14,726 nt of DNA from positions 1 to 14,726 of the forward strand of contig JACZTW010000055.1 in assembly GCA_022573485.1 (NCBI GenBank). The letters are read 5' to 3'. Both the position numbers and the translations under genes were made by a program. Each line of letters begins with the position of its first letter. Position 1 is the first letter of the stretch. Below are positions 1 through 6,687 of this stretch, piece by piece. The stretch comes from Planctomycetota bacterium (GTDB taxonomy: Bacteria > Planctomycetota > Phycisphaerae > UBA1845 > CAIVHJ01). The notes below the pieces were generated by a model. It made no database searches and was not told where the DNA came from. It saw only the letters and a list, made by a program, of their open reading frames with translations.

Positions 1-103
1 TCCCTCCCGGACCCTCGCCACAGCCCGACGCCTCCGGCGTTCCAATTCCTCTACGCTTCCATGCGGTCTCATACAACGAGAAATCGGTCACAAGCCGTCA
101 ACT

Positions 104-137
104 TCTTTAACTATACCGGTATCAATAGTTGTATCAT
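104..137 (+). promoter_or_regulatory. Candidate promoter/operator region of the kynurenine operon
   Basis: The 267 bases before the first gene hold an AT-richer island in otherwise GC-rich DNA. It contains a perfect 10-base palindrome, ATACCGGTAT (113-122), and two copies of GTATCA 12 bases apart (119-124, 131-136). TATCAT (132-137) could serve as a -10, but no convincing -35 lies at 16-18 bases. The first 60 bases show only a small hairpin (ACGCC/GGCGT, 28-40) and nothing I can name. A regulator such as KynR or another factor could bind here, but this is inference from position and symmetry only. Confidence 0.25.
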
Positions 138-267
138 TGTAGCATCATTTTCAGGCACTTCCGAACATGCCGCCTCGCCCGAAATTGACACTTCCGCGAC
201 CCGCCAGATAGAATTGCACGTTCTTCCATTCTGCTGGGCCGGACACCGCATTTGCAAGGAGTTGGGT

Positions 268-801
268 ATGTCTAAGTTAGGGGATGCTTTCAGTCTCAAA
301 GGATGGATCGACGAACATCGGCACTTGCTCAAGCCGCCCGTCGGCAACCAAGTGATCTGGAAGAACACAGACTTCATGGTCATGATCGTTGGCGGCCCCA
401 ATCATCGCAACGATTATCACATCAATCCCACCGAGGAATTCTTTTATCAACTCGAAGGTGACATGATTCTGAAGATTATCGAAGAGGACGGCACGCGGCG
501 CGATGTTTCCATCAAGGAGGGCGAGATTTTCATGCTGCCGCCGTGGGTGCCGCATGGGCCGACGCGCAAAGCCGACACCGTCGGTATGGTGCTCGAGTAC
601 ACTCGCCCCAAAGGCCAGAATGATCACTTCGTATGGTATTGCGACAACTGCAACGAGAAGATCCACGACGCCGAGTTTTATCTGACCGACCTGGCGACGC
701 AGATCAAGCCCGTATTCGAGGAATTTTACGGCAGCGAGGCGTTGCGCACCTGTAAGAAGTGCGGCACAGTGAAGGCCGTTCCCGTGGCGCCTAAGTTCTG
801 A
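268..801 (+). CDS. nbaC: 3-hydroxyanthranilate 3,4-dioxygenase
   Basis: This cupin-fold Fe(II) enzyme opens the ring of 3-hydroxyanthranilate to give 2-amino-3-carboxymuconate semialdehyde (ACMS). The 177-residue length is usual for the bacterial family. The iron ligands of the family are visible as H51, E57 and H96, with R47, R100 and E110 at the substrate-binding positions. Two CxxC pairs (C125/C128 and C162/C165) form the rubredoxin-like second metal site of bacterial enzymes. The start at 268 is chosen because AAGGAG (256-261) lies 6 bases upstream and homology begins there. The frame stays open back to 61, but that extension looks like leader sequence. It is the first gene of the same-strand kynurenine cluster and supplies the substrate for the ACMS decarboxylase encoded at 1376. 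Identification is firm; the nba symbol is borrowed from the 2-nitrobenzoate pathway genes. Confidence 0.95.
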   Translation: MSKLGDAFSLKGWIDEHRHLLKPPVGNQVIWKNTDFMVMIVGGPNHRNDYHINPTEEFFYQLEGDMILKIIEEDGTRRDVSIKEGEIFMLPPWVPHGPTRKADTVGMVLEYTRPKGQNDHFVWYCDNCNEKIHDAEFYLTDLATQIKPVFEEFYGSEALRTCKKCGTVKAVPVAPKF

Positions 802-805
802 GTGA

Positions 806-833
806 GTGAAGCGTGAAGCGTGAATCGTGAAGC
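806..833 (+). repeat. Heptamer array, GTGAAGC unit (left arm of IVP cassette)
   Basis: Four tandem 7-base units are visible: GTGAAGC, GTGAAGC, GTGAATC, GTGAAGC. The array starts five bases after the stop codon of the dioxygenase gene. Positions 813-832 are an exact inverted copy of 1346-1365 on the other side of the four-helix-bundle gene. Confidence 0.85.
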
Positions 834-904
834 GTAGGAAGGGAGCATATTGCCAAGACTCCGGCGGCCTGCGCTGTTCAGCATTTTTCTTTGTGAGTTC
901 TGCG

Positions 905-1270
905 ATGGGTGACAAGATCCGGAACTTTCGTGATCTTGAGGTGTGGCAACTGGGGAAGAAGATTGTGGTGGCGGTTTACCAGGGCACCAGGAATTTCCCG
1001 ACCGACGAGCGGTTTGGTTTGACTTCGCAGATGAGGCGGTCGGCGGTGTCTGTTCCGTCGAACATCGCTGAAGGTTTCAACCGCTTCGGCAACAAGGAAT
1101 ATCGACAGTTCTTGCACGTCGCCCTGGGATCGTGCGCTGAACTTGAGACGCAGATCGAACTGAGCTGCGAGCTAGGCTTCCTGAAACAAGAAGCTGCTGC
1201 GGAACTATTGGAAAAACTGGACCACGAGTCCCGAATGCTGAGGAACCTCGCGAAGCGATTGAATGCCTAG
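905..1270 (+). CDS. Four-helix bundle protein, S23/23S rRNA intervening-sequence protein family
   Basis: The 121-residue product fits the small four-helix-bundle family first found inside 23S rRNA intervening sequences. Family signatures are the N-terminal FRDLEVWQLGKK, the central SQMRRSAVSVPSNIAEG and a later FLHVALGSCAELETQ. The molecular function of the family is unsettled; a relative, Avd, is an accessory protein of diversity-generating retroelements, but no reverse transcriptase or variable repeat is seen here. The ATG at 905 is chosen because homology begins right after it; upstream sequence is repeat-derived and no strong Shine-Dalgarno site is evident. The gene interrupts an operon of metabolic enzymes, has no link to tryptophan degradation, and is bracketed by inverted heptamer arrays (806-833, 1340-1367). 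I infer that it is a passenger or small mobile cassette. Confidence 0.85.
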   Translation: MGDKIRNFRDLEVWQLGKKIVVAVYQGTRNFPTDERFGLTSQMRRSAVSVPSNIAEGFNRFGNKEYRQFLHVALGSCAELETQIELSCELGFLKQEAAAELLEKLDHESRMLRNLAKRLNA

Positions 1271-1339
1271 TGTGCAAGCGTTGAGATTGCCATCTTGTAA
1301 AAGGCGTGCCGATCATAGGCAACGCCCAGCTCCCTCCGC

Positions 1340-1367
1340 TTCACTCTTCACGATTCACGCTTCACAC
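1340..1367 (+). repeat. Heptamer array, TTCACGC unit (right arm of IVP cassette)
   Basis: Four tandem 7-base units (TTCACTC, TTCACGA, TTCACGC, TTCACAC) end eight bases before the ACMS decarboxylase start codon. The array is the inverse of the one at 806-833, with a 20-base exact inverted match between 813-832 and 1346-1365. Because the array ends so close to the next start codon, no ordinary ribosome binding site is left in front of that gene. Confidence 0.85.
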
Positions 1368-1375
1368 TCGCCGCC

Positions 1376-2389
1376 ATGAAGATCGATATCCACACACATA
1401 TTCTCCCCGAAAAGTGGCCGGACCTGTGCGCGCGCTACGGCTACGACGGGTTTATTCGGCTCGATCATCACAAGCCGTGCTGCGCCCGAATCATGCAGGG
1501 CGATAAGTTCTTTCGCGAGATTCAGGACAACTGCTGGAGTCCCGGGCGGCGGATTGAGGAATGCGGCGGGGTCGGCGTGACGGTGCAAGTGCTTTCGACT
1601 GTGCCGGTGATGTTCAGCTATTGGGCCAAGCCGAAAGACGTGCTCGATTTGTCCAAAATGCTCAACGACCATATCGCCGGCGTGGTGCGCGACTTCCCCA
1701 AGCAGTTCGTCGGCCTGGGCACGCTGCCCATGCAGGCGCCGGAGTTGGCCATCGGTGAGCTGGAGCGCTGCGTCGGCGAACTGGGTTTGTGCGGCGTGCA
1801 GATCGGCAGCCACGTCAATGACTGGAACCTCGATCAGCCGGAATTGTTCCCGATCTTCGAGCGGGCCGCCGAGTTGGGCGCGGCGGTGTTCGTTCACCCG
1901 TGGGACATGCTCGGCCGGGAGCGGATGGAGCGCTATTGGCTGCCGTGGCTGGTGGGTATGCCGACCGAGACCACGGTGGCGATTTGCTCGATCTTGTTCG
2001 GCGGCGTGCTGGAGCGGCTGCCGAATCTGCGGATCGGCTTCGCCCACGGCGGCGGCGGATTCCCCGGCTCCATAGGCCGCATCGAGCACGGCTTCAACGT
2101 CCGCCCCGATCTCTGCGCCACCGTCAACGATAAAAACCCACGCAGCTATCTGGGCAAGTTCTACGTCGATTCGCTGGTCCACGACGCGGACGTGCTGCGT
2201 CATTTGGTCAGCCTGATCGGCGCCGACCACGTCGCCCTCGGCAGCGACTATCCCTTCCCGCTCGGCGAAGCCGAACCGGGACTCCTGATCGAATCGCTCG
2301 ACGCGTTCGACCCCGAAACGAAAGACCGCCTGCTGTGGCGCACCGCCCTCGAATTCCTCGGATTGAAAAGAGACGGATTCGACCCGTAG
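1376..2389 (+). CDS. nbaD: 2-amino-3-carboxymuconate-6-semialdehyde decarboxylase (ACMSD)
   Basis: This zinc amidohydrolase-superfamily enzyme removes CO2 from ACMS to give 2-aminomuconic semialdehyde, diverting carbon from spontaneous quinolinate formation. The 337-residue product opens with MKIDIHTHILPEKWPDL, very like eukaryotic and bacterial ACMSDs. Metal ligands are H6 and H8 (HxH), H174 (FVHPWDM) and D291 (GSDYPFPLGE). The catalytic His is H224 (FAHGGGGFP) and the substrate-binding Arg is R47. Length and spacing match the Pseudomonas fluorescens enzyme with a small offset. The start follows directly on a heptamer repeat array and lacks a clear Shine-Dalgarno site, so translation may depend on an altered leader. 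It lies between the dioxygenase that makes its substrate and kynureninase, 51 bases before the latter. Identification is firm. Confidence 0.95.
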   Translation: MKIDIHTHILPEKWPDLCARYGYDGFIRLDHHKPCCARIMQGDKFFREIQDNCWSPGRRIEECGGVGVTVQVLSTVPVMFSYWAKPKDVLDLSKMLNDHIAGVVRDFPKQFVGLGTLPMQAPELAIGELERCVGELGLCGVQIGSHVNDWNLDQPELFPIFERAAELGAAVFVHPWDMLGRERMERYWLPWLVGMPTETTVAICSILFGGVLERLPNLRIGFAHGGGGFPGSIGRIEHGFNVRPDLCATVNDKNPRSYLGKFYVDSLVHDADVLRHLVSLIGADHVALGSDYPFPLGEAEPGLLIESLDAFDPETKDRLLWRTALEFLGLKRDGFDP

Positions 2390-2427
2390 CGATCATTGTC
2401 CATGCCACCCAGACATCGATCGCGTGC

Positions 2428-2433
2428 TATAAT
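2428..2433 (+). promoter_or_regulatory. Possible -10 box (TATAAT) just before kynureninase
   Basis: A perfect TATAAT ends seven bases before the kynureninase ATG at 2441, a spacing that would put a transcription start at or next to the start codon (leaderless mRNA). No Shine-Dalgarno-like sequence precedes the ATG, which fits. No good -35 is seen at 16-18 bases (TTGTCC at 2396 is 26 bases away), so this may be chance. Confidence 0.25.
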
Positions 2434-2440
2434 CTTCGCC

Positions 2441-3709
2441 ATGAATTCTGAGTTCCAACCAGATGAAGATTTCGCGCGACAGCTTGATGAGGCGGACCCG
2501 CTCCGGGGTTATCGCGAGCAGTTTCACATTCCGCGCCGGCCGGACGGCGAGCCGGTGATCTACTTTTGCGGCAACTCGCTGGGCTTGCAGCCGAAATCGG
2601 CGCGGGCCATGGTCGAGCAAGAAATGAACGACTGGGCTGATTCGGCGGTCGACGCTCATTTCAAGAGCGACTCGGCGTGGTATCCGTACCATGATTTGTT
2701 CCGCGAGACCGGGGCGCGGCTGGTCGGCGCTCTGCCGGGCGAAGTGGTCATGATGAACAGCCTGACCGTCAACCTGCACTTCATGATGGTCAGCTTCTAT
2801 CGGCCAACCAAAAACCGCTATAAGATCCTGATCGATTATCCAACCTTCCCGTCCGACACGTACGCAATCAAAAGCCAGTTGCAGCATCACGGCTATGACG
2901 CGCGCGACGCGCTCGTGATTCTCAAGCCGCGCGACGGCGAACACACCATCCGAGCGGAGGACATCGAGCGCACGTTGGCCGACCAGGGCGATCAAATCGC
3001 GCTGGTGATGTTGGCCGGCGTGAATTTTTTCACGGGTCAACTGTATGACCTGGAGCAAGTGACGCGGCTGGCGCATCAGCAGGGTTGCACGGTCGGGTTC
3101 GACTTGGCGCACGCGGCGGGCAATGTGCCGCTGCAACTGCACGACTGGGGCGTCGATTTCGCAGTGTGGTGCTCGTACAAGTATCTCAACAGCGGCCCCG
3201 GCGCGATCGCGGGCTGCTTTGTTCACGAGCGACACGGGCACGATACTGATCTGCCGCGCTTCGCTGGTTGGTGGGGAAACGATCCAGAGAAACGCTTCCT
3301 GATGCACCTCTTGCCGGACTTCGAGCCGGTCAGAGGAGCGGAAGGCTGGCAAATCAGCAATCCGCCGATTCTGTCGGCGGCGCCGCTGCGGGCGGCGCTG
3401 GAGATGTTTGACGCGGCGGGTATGTCGGCGCTGCGCGCGAAATCAGAAAAGTTGACCGGCTACTTGCAGTATCTTCTCAGTCGGTTGCCGGCTGATCGGT
3501 TTGAAGTGATCACGCCGCGCGCGCCGGAGCGGCGCGGCTGCCAGCTTTCGATCCTGATGCACGATCGGCCGAAGGAGTATCATCGTGCGTTGCTCGACGC
3601 CGGCGTGGTGTGTGATTTTCGCGAGCCGAACGTCGTTCGCGTCGCGCCGGTGCCGTTGTATAATACGTTTCATGAAGTGTGGCGCTTCGCGGAAGCGCTT
3701 GCGAAATAG
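2441..3709 (+). CDS. kynU: Kynureninase
   Basis: This PLP-dependent fold-type I hydrolase cleaves 3-hydroxykynurenine (or kynurenine) to 3-hydroxyanthranilate (or anthranilate) and alanine. The 422-residue length is normal. The GNSLGLQP motif lies at residues 44-51. The PLP phosphate and ring region includes MMNSLTVNLH near 104-113 and YPTFPSD around 133-139. D221 in GFDLAHA contacts the pyridine nitrogen, and K247 in CSYKYLNSGPG is the Schiff-base lysine. Downstream, GWWGN (276-280) matches the conserved Trp/Asn substrate contacts. The frame is open from TTG 2396, but homology and an ATG favour 2441. It sits 51 bases after ACMSD and 44 bases before the monooxygenase gene. With the monooxygenase present, 3-hydroxykynurenine is the likely substrate. 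Identification is firm. Confidence 0.96.
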   Translation: MNSEFQPDEDFARQLDEADPLRGYREQFHIPRRPDGEPVIYFCGNSLGLQPKSARAMVEQEMNDWADSAVDAHFKSDSAWYPYHDLFRETGARLVGALPGEVVMMNSLTVNLHFMMVSFYRPTKNRYKILIDYPTFPSDTYAIKSQLQHHGYDARDALVILKPRDGEHTIRAEDIERTLADQGDQIALVMLAGVNFFTGQLYDLEQVTRLAHQQGCTVGFDLAHAAGNVPLQLHDWGVDFAVWCSYKYLNSGPGAIAGCFVHERHGHDTDLPRFAGWWGNDPEKRFLMHLLPDFEPVRGAEGWQISNPPILSAAPLRAALEMFDAAGMSALRAKSEKLTGYLQYLLSRLPADRFEVITPRAPERRGCQLSILMHDRPKEYHRALLDAGVVCDFREPNVVRVAPVPLYNTFHEVWRFAEALAK

Positions 3710-3715
3710 CGCGAA

Positions 3716-3733
3716 GAGGCAAGCACGTGCCTC
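3716..3733 (+). other. Intergenic hairpin between kynU and kmo
   Basis: GAGGCA (3716-3721) pairs with TGCCTC (3728-3733) around a 6-base loop, inside the 44-base gap between kynureninase and the monooxygenase. No run of T follows, so it is not a classical terminator. It could influence mRNA stability or translation of the next gene, or be neutral. Confidence 0.35.
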
Positions 3734-3753
3734 ATTACTTGCGTATCGTAGAT

Positions 3754-5088
3754 ATGGATACGAGGAAGAATCCAAAATTCACGGTCGTCGGCGCGGGGTT
3801 GAGCGGTGCGCTGATGGCGGGCTATCTCGCCAAGGCGGGATACGCCGTGCAAATGTTCGAGAAGCTGCCCGATCCGCGGCGCGGCGATGCGCCGGCGGGG
3901 CGCTCGATCAACCTTGCTATTTCGACGCGCGGAATCCACGCCCTGGCGGAACTCGGCATTGCCGATGAAGTGCTGGCGAGGGCCGTGCCCATGCGCGGCA
4001 GGATGATGCACGCAGAATCCGGCGAACTGACGTTTCAGCCATACGGCACCGCAAAACACCACGTCATCAACTCAGTCTCGCGTGCGGGCCTGAACATTGC
4101 ATTGCTCAATGTCGCATCGAAGTACGCCAATGCAGAGTTGTGCTTCAACCAGAAATGCACGGATGCCGATCTGGACTCGGCGTCGGTCGAGATCACCAAC
4201 GGCACCAGCGGCGAGCGGCAAATGGTTCCGGGCGACATTGTGATCGGCTCGGACGGCGCGTTCTCTGTCGTTCGCGGGCGGATGGTGCACTTGGACCGCT
4301 TCGACTTTCGCCGGGACTATCTGACGCACGGCTACAAGGAGCTGGCCATTCCGCCGGCGCCCGGCGGCGGGTTTCGGCTGGAGAAAAACGCCCTGCATAT
4401 TTGGCCTCGGGGCGGGTTCATGATGATCGCCCTGCCGAACTTCGACGGCTCGTACACTTGCACACTGTTCTGGCCTTTCGAAGGCGAGGTCAGCTTCGAC
4501 GCGGTCCGCACGGATGAAGACGTGACCCGGGTATTCGAGCGGCATTTTCCTGATGCCATGCGGCACATGCCGACACTGCTTGAGGATTTCCAGAACAACC
4601 CGACCAGTTCGCTGGCCACGGTGCGCTGCAGCCCGTGGTATTATAAAGACAAGGTGGTCTTGCTGGGTGACGCGGCCCACGCCGTGGTGCCGTTTTACGG
4701 CCAGGGCATGAACGCCTCGTTTGAGGACTGCACGGTGCTCAACGAGTGCATTCAGGAACATGCGCCGCACTGGGAACGGACCTTTGCGGCGTACCATCGG
4801 TTGCGTAAGGAGAACGTCGATGCGCTGGCCGACCTCGCCGTCAGTAATTTCGTCGAGATGCGCGATCAAGTGGGCTCTGCCCGTTTCCTGTTGAAGAAAC
4901 GGTCCGAACGCATCCTGGCTCGGCTATTGCCCACGTGGTTCGTGCCATTGTATACGATGATATCCTTTTCACGGATTCCCTACGCCGAGGCTGTGCGACG
5001 TGCGAAAAAGCAGGATCGAGTCGTCGGCTTCATTCTGGGCTTGTTGCTCGTTATGATCGTCATTGCCGTGGCGTGTTTGTTGACTTGA
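3754..5088 (+). CDS. kmo: Kynurenine 3-monooxygenase with C-terminal membrane anchor
   Basis: This group A FAD/NAD(P)H aromatic hydroxylase converts L-kynurenine to 3-hydroxykynurenine. The 444-residue product shows the Rossmann GAGLSG at 13-18 with E36 at the end of strand 2, the KMO-type RSINLAIS (50-57), the GSDGAFSVVR (DG) motif and LLGDAAHAVVPFYGQGMN (GD motif). The last 22 residues (about 423-443) are one strongly hydrophobic segment after a basic stretch (RRAKKQDR), as expected for a tail anchor with the enzyme facing the cytoplasm. Mitochondrial KMO is membrane-bound through its C-terminus, whereas the well-studied Pseudomonas fluorescens enzyme is soluble. The start at 3754 places the FAD motif at the usual distance; upstream in-frame codons overlap kynU. 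No strong ribosome binding site is visible. It ends 28 bases before the tryptophan dioxygenase start. Confidence 0.94.
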   Translation: MDTRKNPKFTVVGAGLSGALMAGYLAKAGYAVQMFEKLPDPRRGDAPAGRSINLAISTRGIHALAELGIADEVLARAVPMRGRMMHAESGELTFQPYGTAKHHVINSVSRAGLNIALLNVASKYANAELCFNQKCTDADLDSASVEITNGTSGERQMVPGDIVIGSDGAFSVVRGRMVHLDRFDFRRDYLTHGYKELAIPPAPGGGFRLEKNALHIWPRGGFMMIALPNFDGSYTCTLFWPFEGEVSFDAVRTDEDVTRVFERHFPDAMRHMPTLLEDFQNNPTSSLATVRCSPWYYKDKVVLLGDAAHAVVPFYGQGMNASFEDCTVLNECIQEHAPHWERTFAAYHRLRKENVDALADLAVSNFVEMRDQVGSARFLLKKRSERILARLLPTWFVPLYTMISFSRIPYAEAVRRAKKQDRVVGFILGLLLVMIVIAVACLLT

Positions 5089-5116
5089 ATTGCCGGTCGG
5101 GCCGGAGTCGTTTGTC

Positions 5117-5899
5117 ATGTCGCTGACCTACTCGAACTACTTGAAACTGCCGGAGCTGTTGCGGTTGCAGAATGTCCAATCGGACCCGCCGCAACACGAC
5201 GAGACGCTCTTCATCATCATCCACCAAGTCTATGAACTGTGGTTTAAGCTGCTGCTGCACGAGTTTGACAAAATCAAACGGGATTTTTCGAGCAACGACC
5301 TTTACGGCGCCAGCGCCACGCTCAAACGGACGCGCACGATCATGAAAACGCTCGTCGCCCAGCTCGACATCCTCGAAACCATGACGCCGATGTCGTTCCT
5401 GAGCTTTCGCGATCGGCTGGCGGCGGCATCGGGCTTCCAGTCGGCCCAGTTTCGCGAGTTGGAATTCCTGCTGGGGCACAAACGACCTGAGCTGCTGAAG
5501 TTTCAGGAAGAGGGCTCGCCCGATCGTTCAGTGTTGGAACGGCGATTGAACGAACCTTCCTTGGTTGATCACTTTTACGATTTTCTTGAGCATCGCGGCG
5601 TGCAGATTCCGGCGGAACTGCGCGACAAAGATATCCGAGCCCCGAGCGTGCCGCACGAACGCATTCAACAAGGGTTGATCAATCTCTACCGCACGCAGCC
5701 GGACGTTGCGAACCTGCTCGAGCAAGTTACGGACTTTGACGAGGGCCTGCAGGAGTGGCGCTATCGGCACGTGAAGATGGTCGAGCGCACCATTGGGCAT
5801 AGGCAGGGCACCGGCGGTTCGCCGGGCGTGGAATTCCTGAAAGAGTCACTGTTCAAACCGATATTTCCTGATTTGTGGGAGATTCGAGATAAGCTCTGA
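5117..5899 (+). CDS. kynA: Tryptophan 2,3-dioxygenase
   Basis: This heme enzyme performs the first and committed step, oxidising L-tryptophan to N-formylkynurenine. The 260-residue product carries the catalytic-pocket His H36 (IIIHQVYELWFK), R98 (FLSFRDRL) for the substrate carboxylate, the proximal heme ligand H218 (WRYRHVKMVERTIG) and the GTGGSPG loop at 231-237 that closes over substrate. It is somewhat shorter than the Xanthomonas and Ralstonia enzymes, mostly at the N-terminus. ATG 5117 is preferred over TTG 5090, since GGAG (5104-5107) lies 9 bases upstream and homology starts here. The gene follows kmo by 28 bases and precedes the formamidase gene, so the first two pathway steps are adjacent. 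Identification is firm. Confidence 0.96.
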   Translation: MSLTYSNYLKLPELLRLQNVQSDPPQHDETLFIIIHQVYELWFKLLLHEFDKIKRDFSSNDLYGASATLKRTRTIMKTLVAQLDILETMTPMSFLSFRDRLAAASGFQSAQFRELEFLLGHKRPELLKFQEEGSPDRSVLERRLNEPSLVDHFYDFLEHRGVQIPAELRDKDIRAPSVPHERIQQGLINLYRTQPDVANLLEQVTDFDEGLQEWRYRHVKMVERTIGHRQGTGGSPGVEFLKESLFKPIFPDLWEIRDKL

Positions 5900-5905
5900 A
5901 AGCTG

Positions 5906-5947
5906 TCAGCGATCAGCAGTCAGCAGTCAGTCATCAGCGGTCACGAC
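5906..5947 (+). repeat. Heptamer array, TCAGCAG unit
   Basis: Six 7-base units (TCAGCGA, TCAGCAG, TCAGCAG, TCAGTCA, TCAGCGG, TCACGAC) fill the gap between the tryptophan dioxygenase stop and the formamidase start. The last unit ends two bases before the ATG, so the formamidase gene has no separate Shine-Dalgarno site. Period is the same as the arrays at 806 and 1340, but the sequence differs. Confidence 0.75.
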
Positions 5948-5949
5948 CG

Positions 5950-6570
5950 ATGATCTACGACATTTCGCCACACATCACGGATTCGATCGCTGTCTTTCCC
6001 GGCGACACGTCGCCGACGCGGGAAGTGTTGATGGACATGCGCAAGGGCGACGCCCTGACGCTCTCGACGCTGCGCAGCACGGTCCACGTCGGCGCCCACG
6101 CCGATGCGCCGAGCCACTATGGGGCTGAGGCGCCCACGATCGATCAAGTGGACTTGCAAAGATACATCGGGCCATGCCAAGTGGTCCGCGTGACAGCCTC
6201 GCGCGGGATGCTGCTCACACCGGACTTAATCAGCGCGGAGATCACTGAGGCTCGCGTGCTGTTCGCCACTGGAACCTATCCCGACCCCGGCATATTCAAT
6301 ACCGATTTCGCCGCCCTGTCGCCGGAGCTGGTCGATTGGCTTGCGGAACGTGGCGTGAACTTGGTCGGTGTGGACACGCCCAGCGTGGATCCCGCCGATT
6401 CGAAGGATTTGGCAGCGCACAAAGCGTTTCTGAAGCACGACATGTACATTCTCGAAGGCCTGGTGCTCAGCGATGTGCCCGAAGGGCGTTACGAACTGAT
6501 CGCGCTGCCGCTCAAACTCGTCGGATTTGACGCAAGTCCGGTGAGAGCAGTGCTGAGGACTGAGGACTGA
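5950..6570 (+). CDS. kynB: Kynurenine formamidase (KynB-type cyclase family)
   Basis: This metal-dependent arylformamidase of the cyclase superfamily hydrolyses N-formylkynurenine to kynurenine and formate. The 206-residue length is close to that of known KynB proteins. The metal-binding motif HxxxHxDxPxH is visible as H46, H50, D52 and H56 (HVGAHADAPSHY), the N-terminus has the family's ISP..T..FPGD pattern, and GVDTPSVDP lies near 140. The KynB assignment rests on family plus position directly after tryptophan dioxygenase; other cyclase-family hydrolases share the motif. The start follows immediately after a heptamer array and lacks a Shine-Dalgarno site. The last codons (Leu-Arg-Thr-Glu-Asp-stop) lie inside another heptamer array beginning at 6554, so the C-terminus appears to have been rewritten by the repeat. 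Confidence 0.9.
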   Translation: MIYDISPHITDSIAVFPGDTSPTREVLMDMRKGDALTLSTLRSTVHVGAHADAPSHYGAEAPTIDQVDLQRYIGPCQVVRVTASRGMLLTPDLISAEITEARVLFATGTYPDPGIFNTDFAALSPELVDWLAERGVNLVGVDTPSVDPADSKDLAAHKAFLKHDMYILEGLVLSDVPEGRYELIALPLKLVGFDASPVRAVLRTED

Positions 6571-6602
6571 GGACTGGGTACTGAATACTGAGTACTGAGT
6601 AC
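6554..6602 (+). repeat. Heptamer array, TGAGGAC / TGAGTAC unit, overlapping the kynB stop
   Basis: Seven tandem 7-base units are visible: TGAGGAC three times, TGGGTAC, TGAATAC, then TGAGTAC twice. The first two units and part of the third are inside the formamidase reading frame and supply its stop codon. The second half of the array drifts to a new unit containing the palindrome AGTACT. Confidence 0.85.
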
Positions 6603-6619
6603 CGCCAAGTTGCTGAGTC

Positions 6620-6679
6620 GTCTGCTAACCGGCAAGCCATCGGAAGGGTTCTACGAATTGACTTCGTCGTTTAGCAGAC
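6620..6679. terminator. Inverted repeat between convergent kynB and ridA-like gene
   Basis: GTCTGCTAA (6620-6628) is exactly complementary to TTAGCAGAC (6671-6679). It lies in the 117-base gap between two convergent genes, where a bidirectional terminator would be expected. The 42-base separation and the absence of T-runs make it an atypical terminator. The rest of the gap holds the heptamer array and nothing else I can identify. Confidence 0.25.
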
Positions 6680-6687
6680 TGCAATCT

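Noticed and set aside
61..267. In-frame N-terminal extension of the 3-HAA dioxygenase (ATG 61)
   Set aside because: The extension shows no family similarity, the iron-site numbering fits a start at 268, and AAGGAG precedes 268 at 6 bases.
806..1367. Diversity-generating retroelement, suggested by the S23/Avd-like fold
   Set aside because: No reverse transcriptase, template repeat or variable repeat is present nearby; the protein is a better match to the general S23/IVP family.
3682..3698. Perfect hairpin GCGCTTC/GAAGCGC near the end of kynU as a terminator
   Set aside because: It lies inside the coding sequence, has no T-run, and the next pathway gene starts 55 bases later on the same strand.
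5906..6602. CRISPR-like arrays
   Set aside because: Units are 7 bases in direct contact with no spacers, and no cas genes are present.
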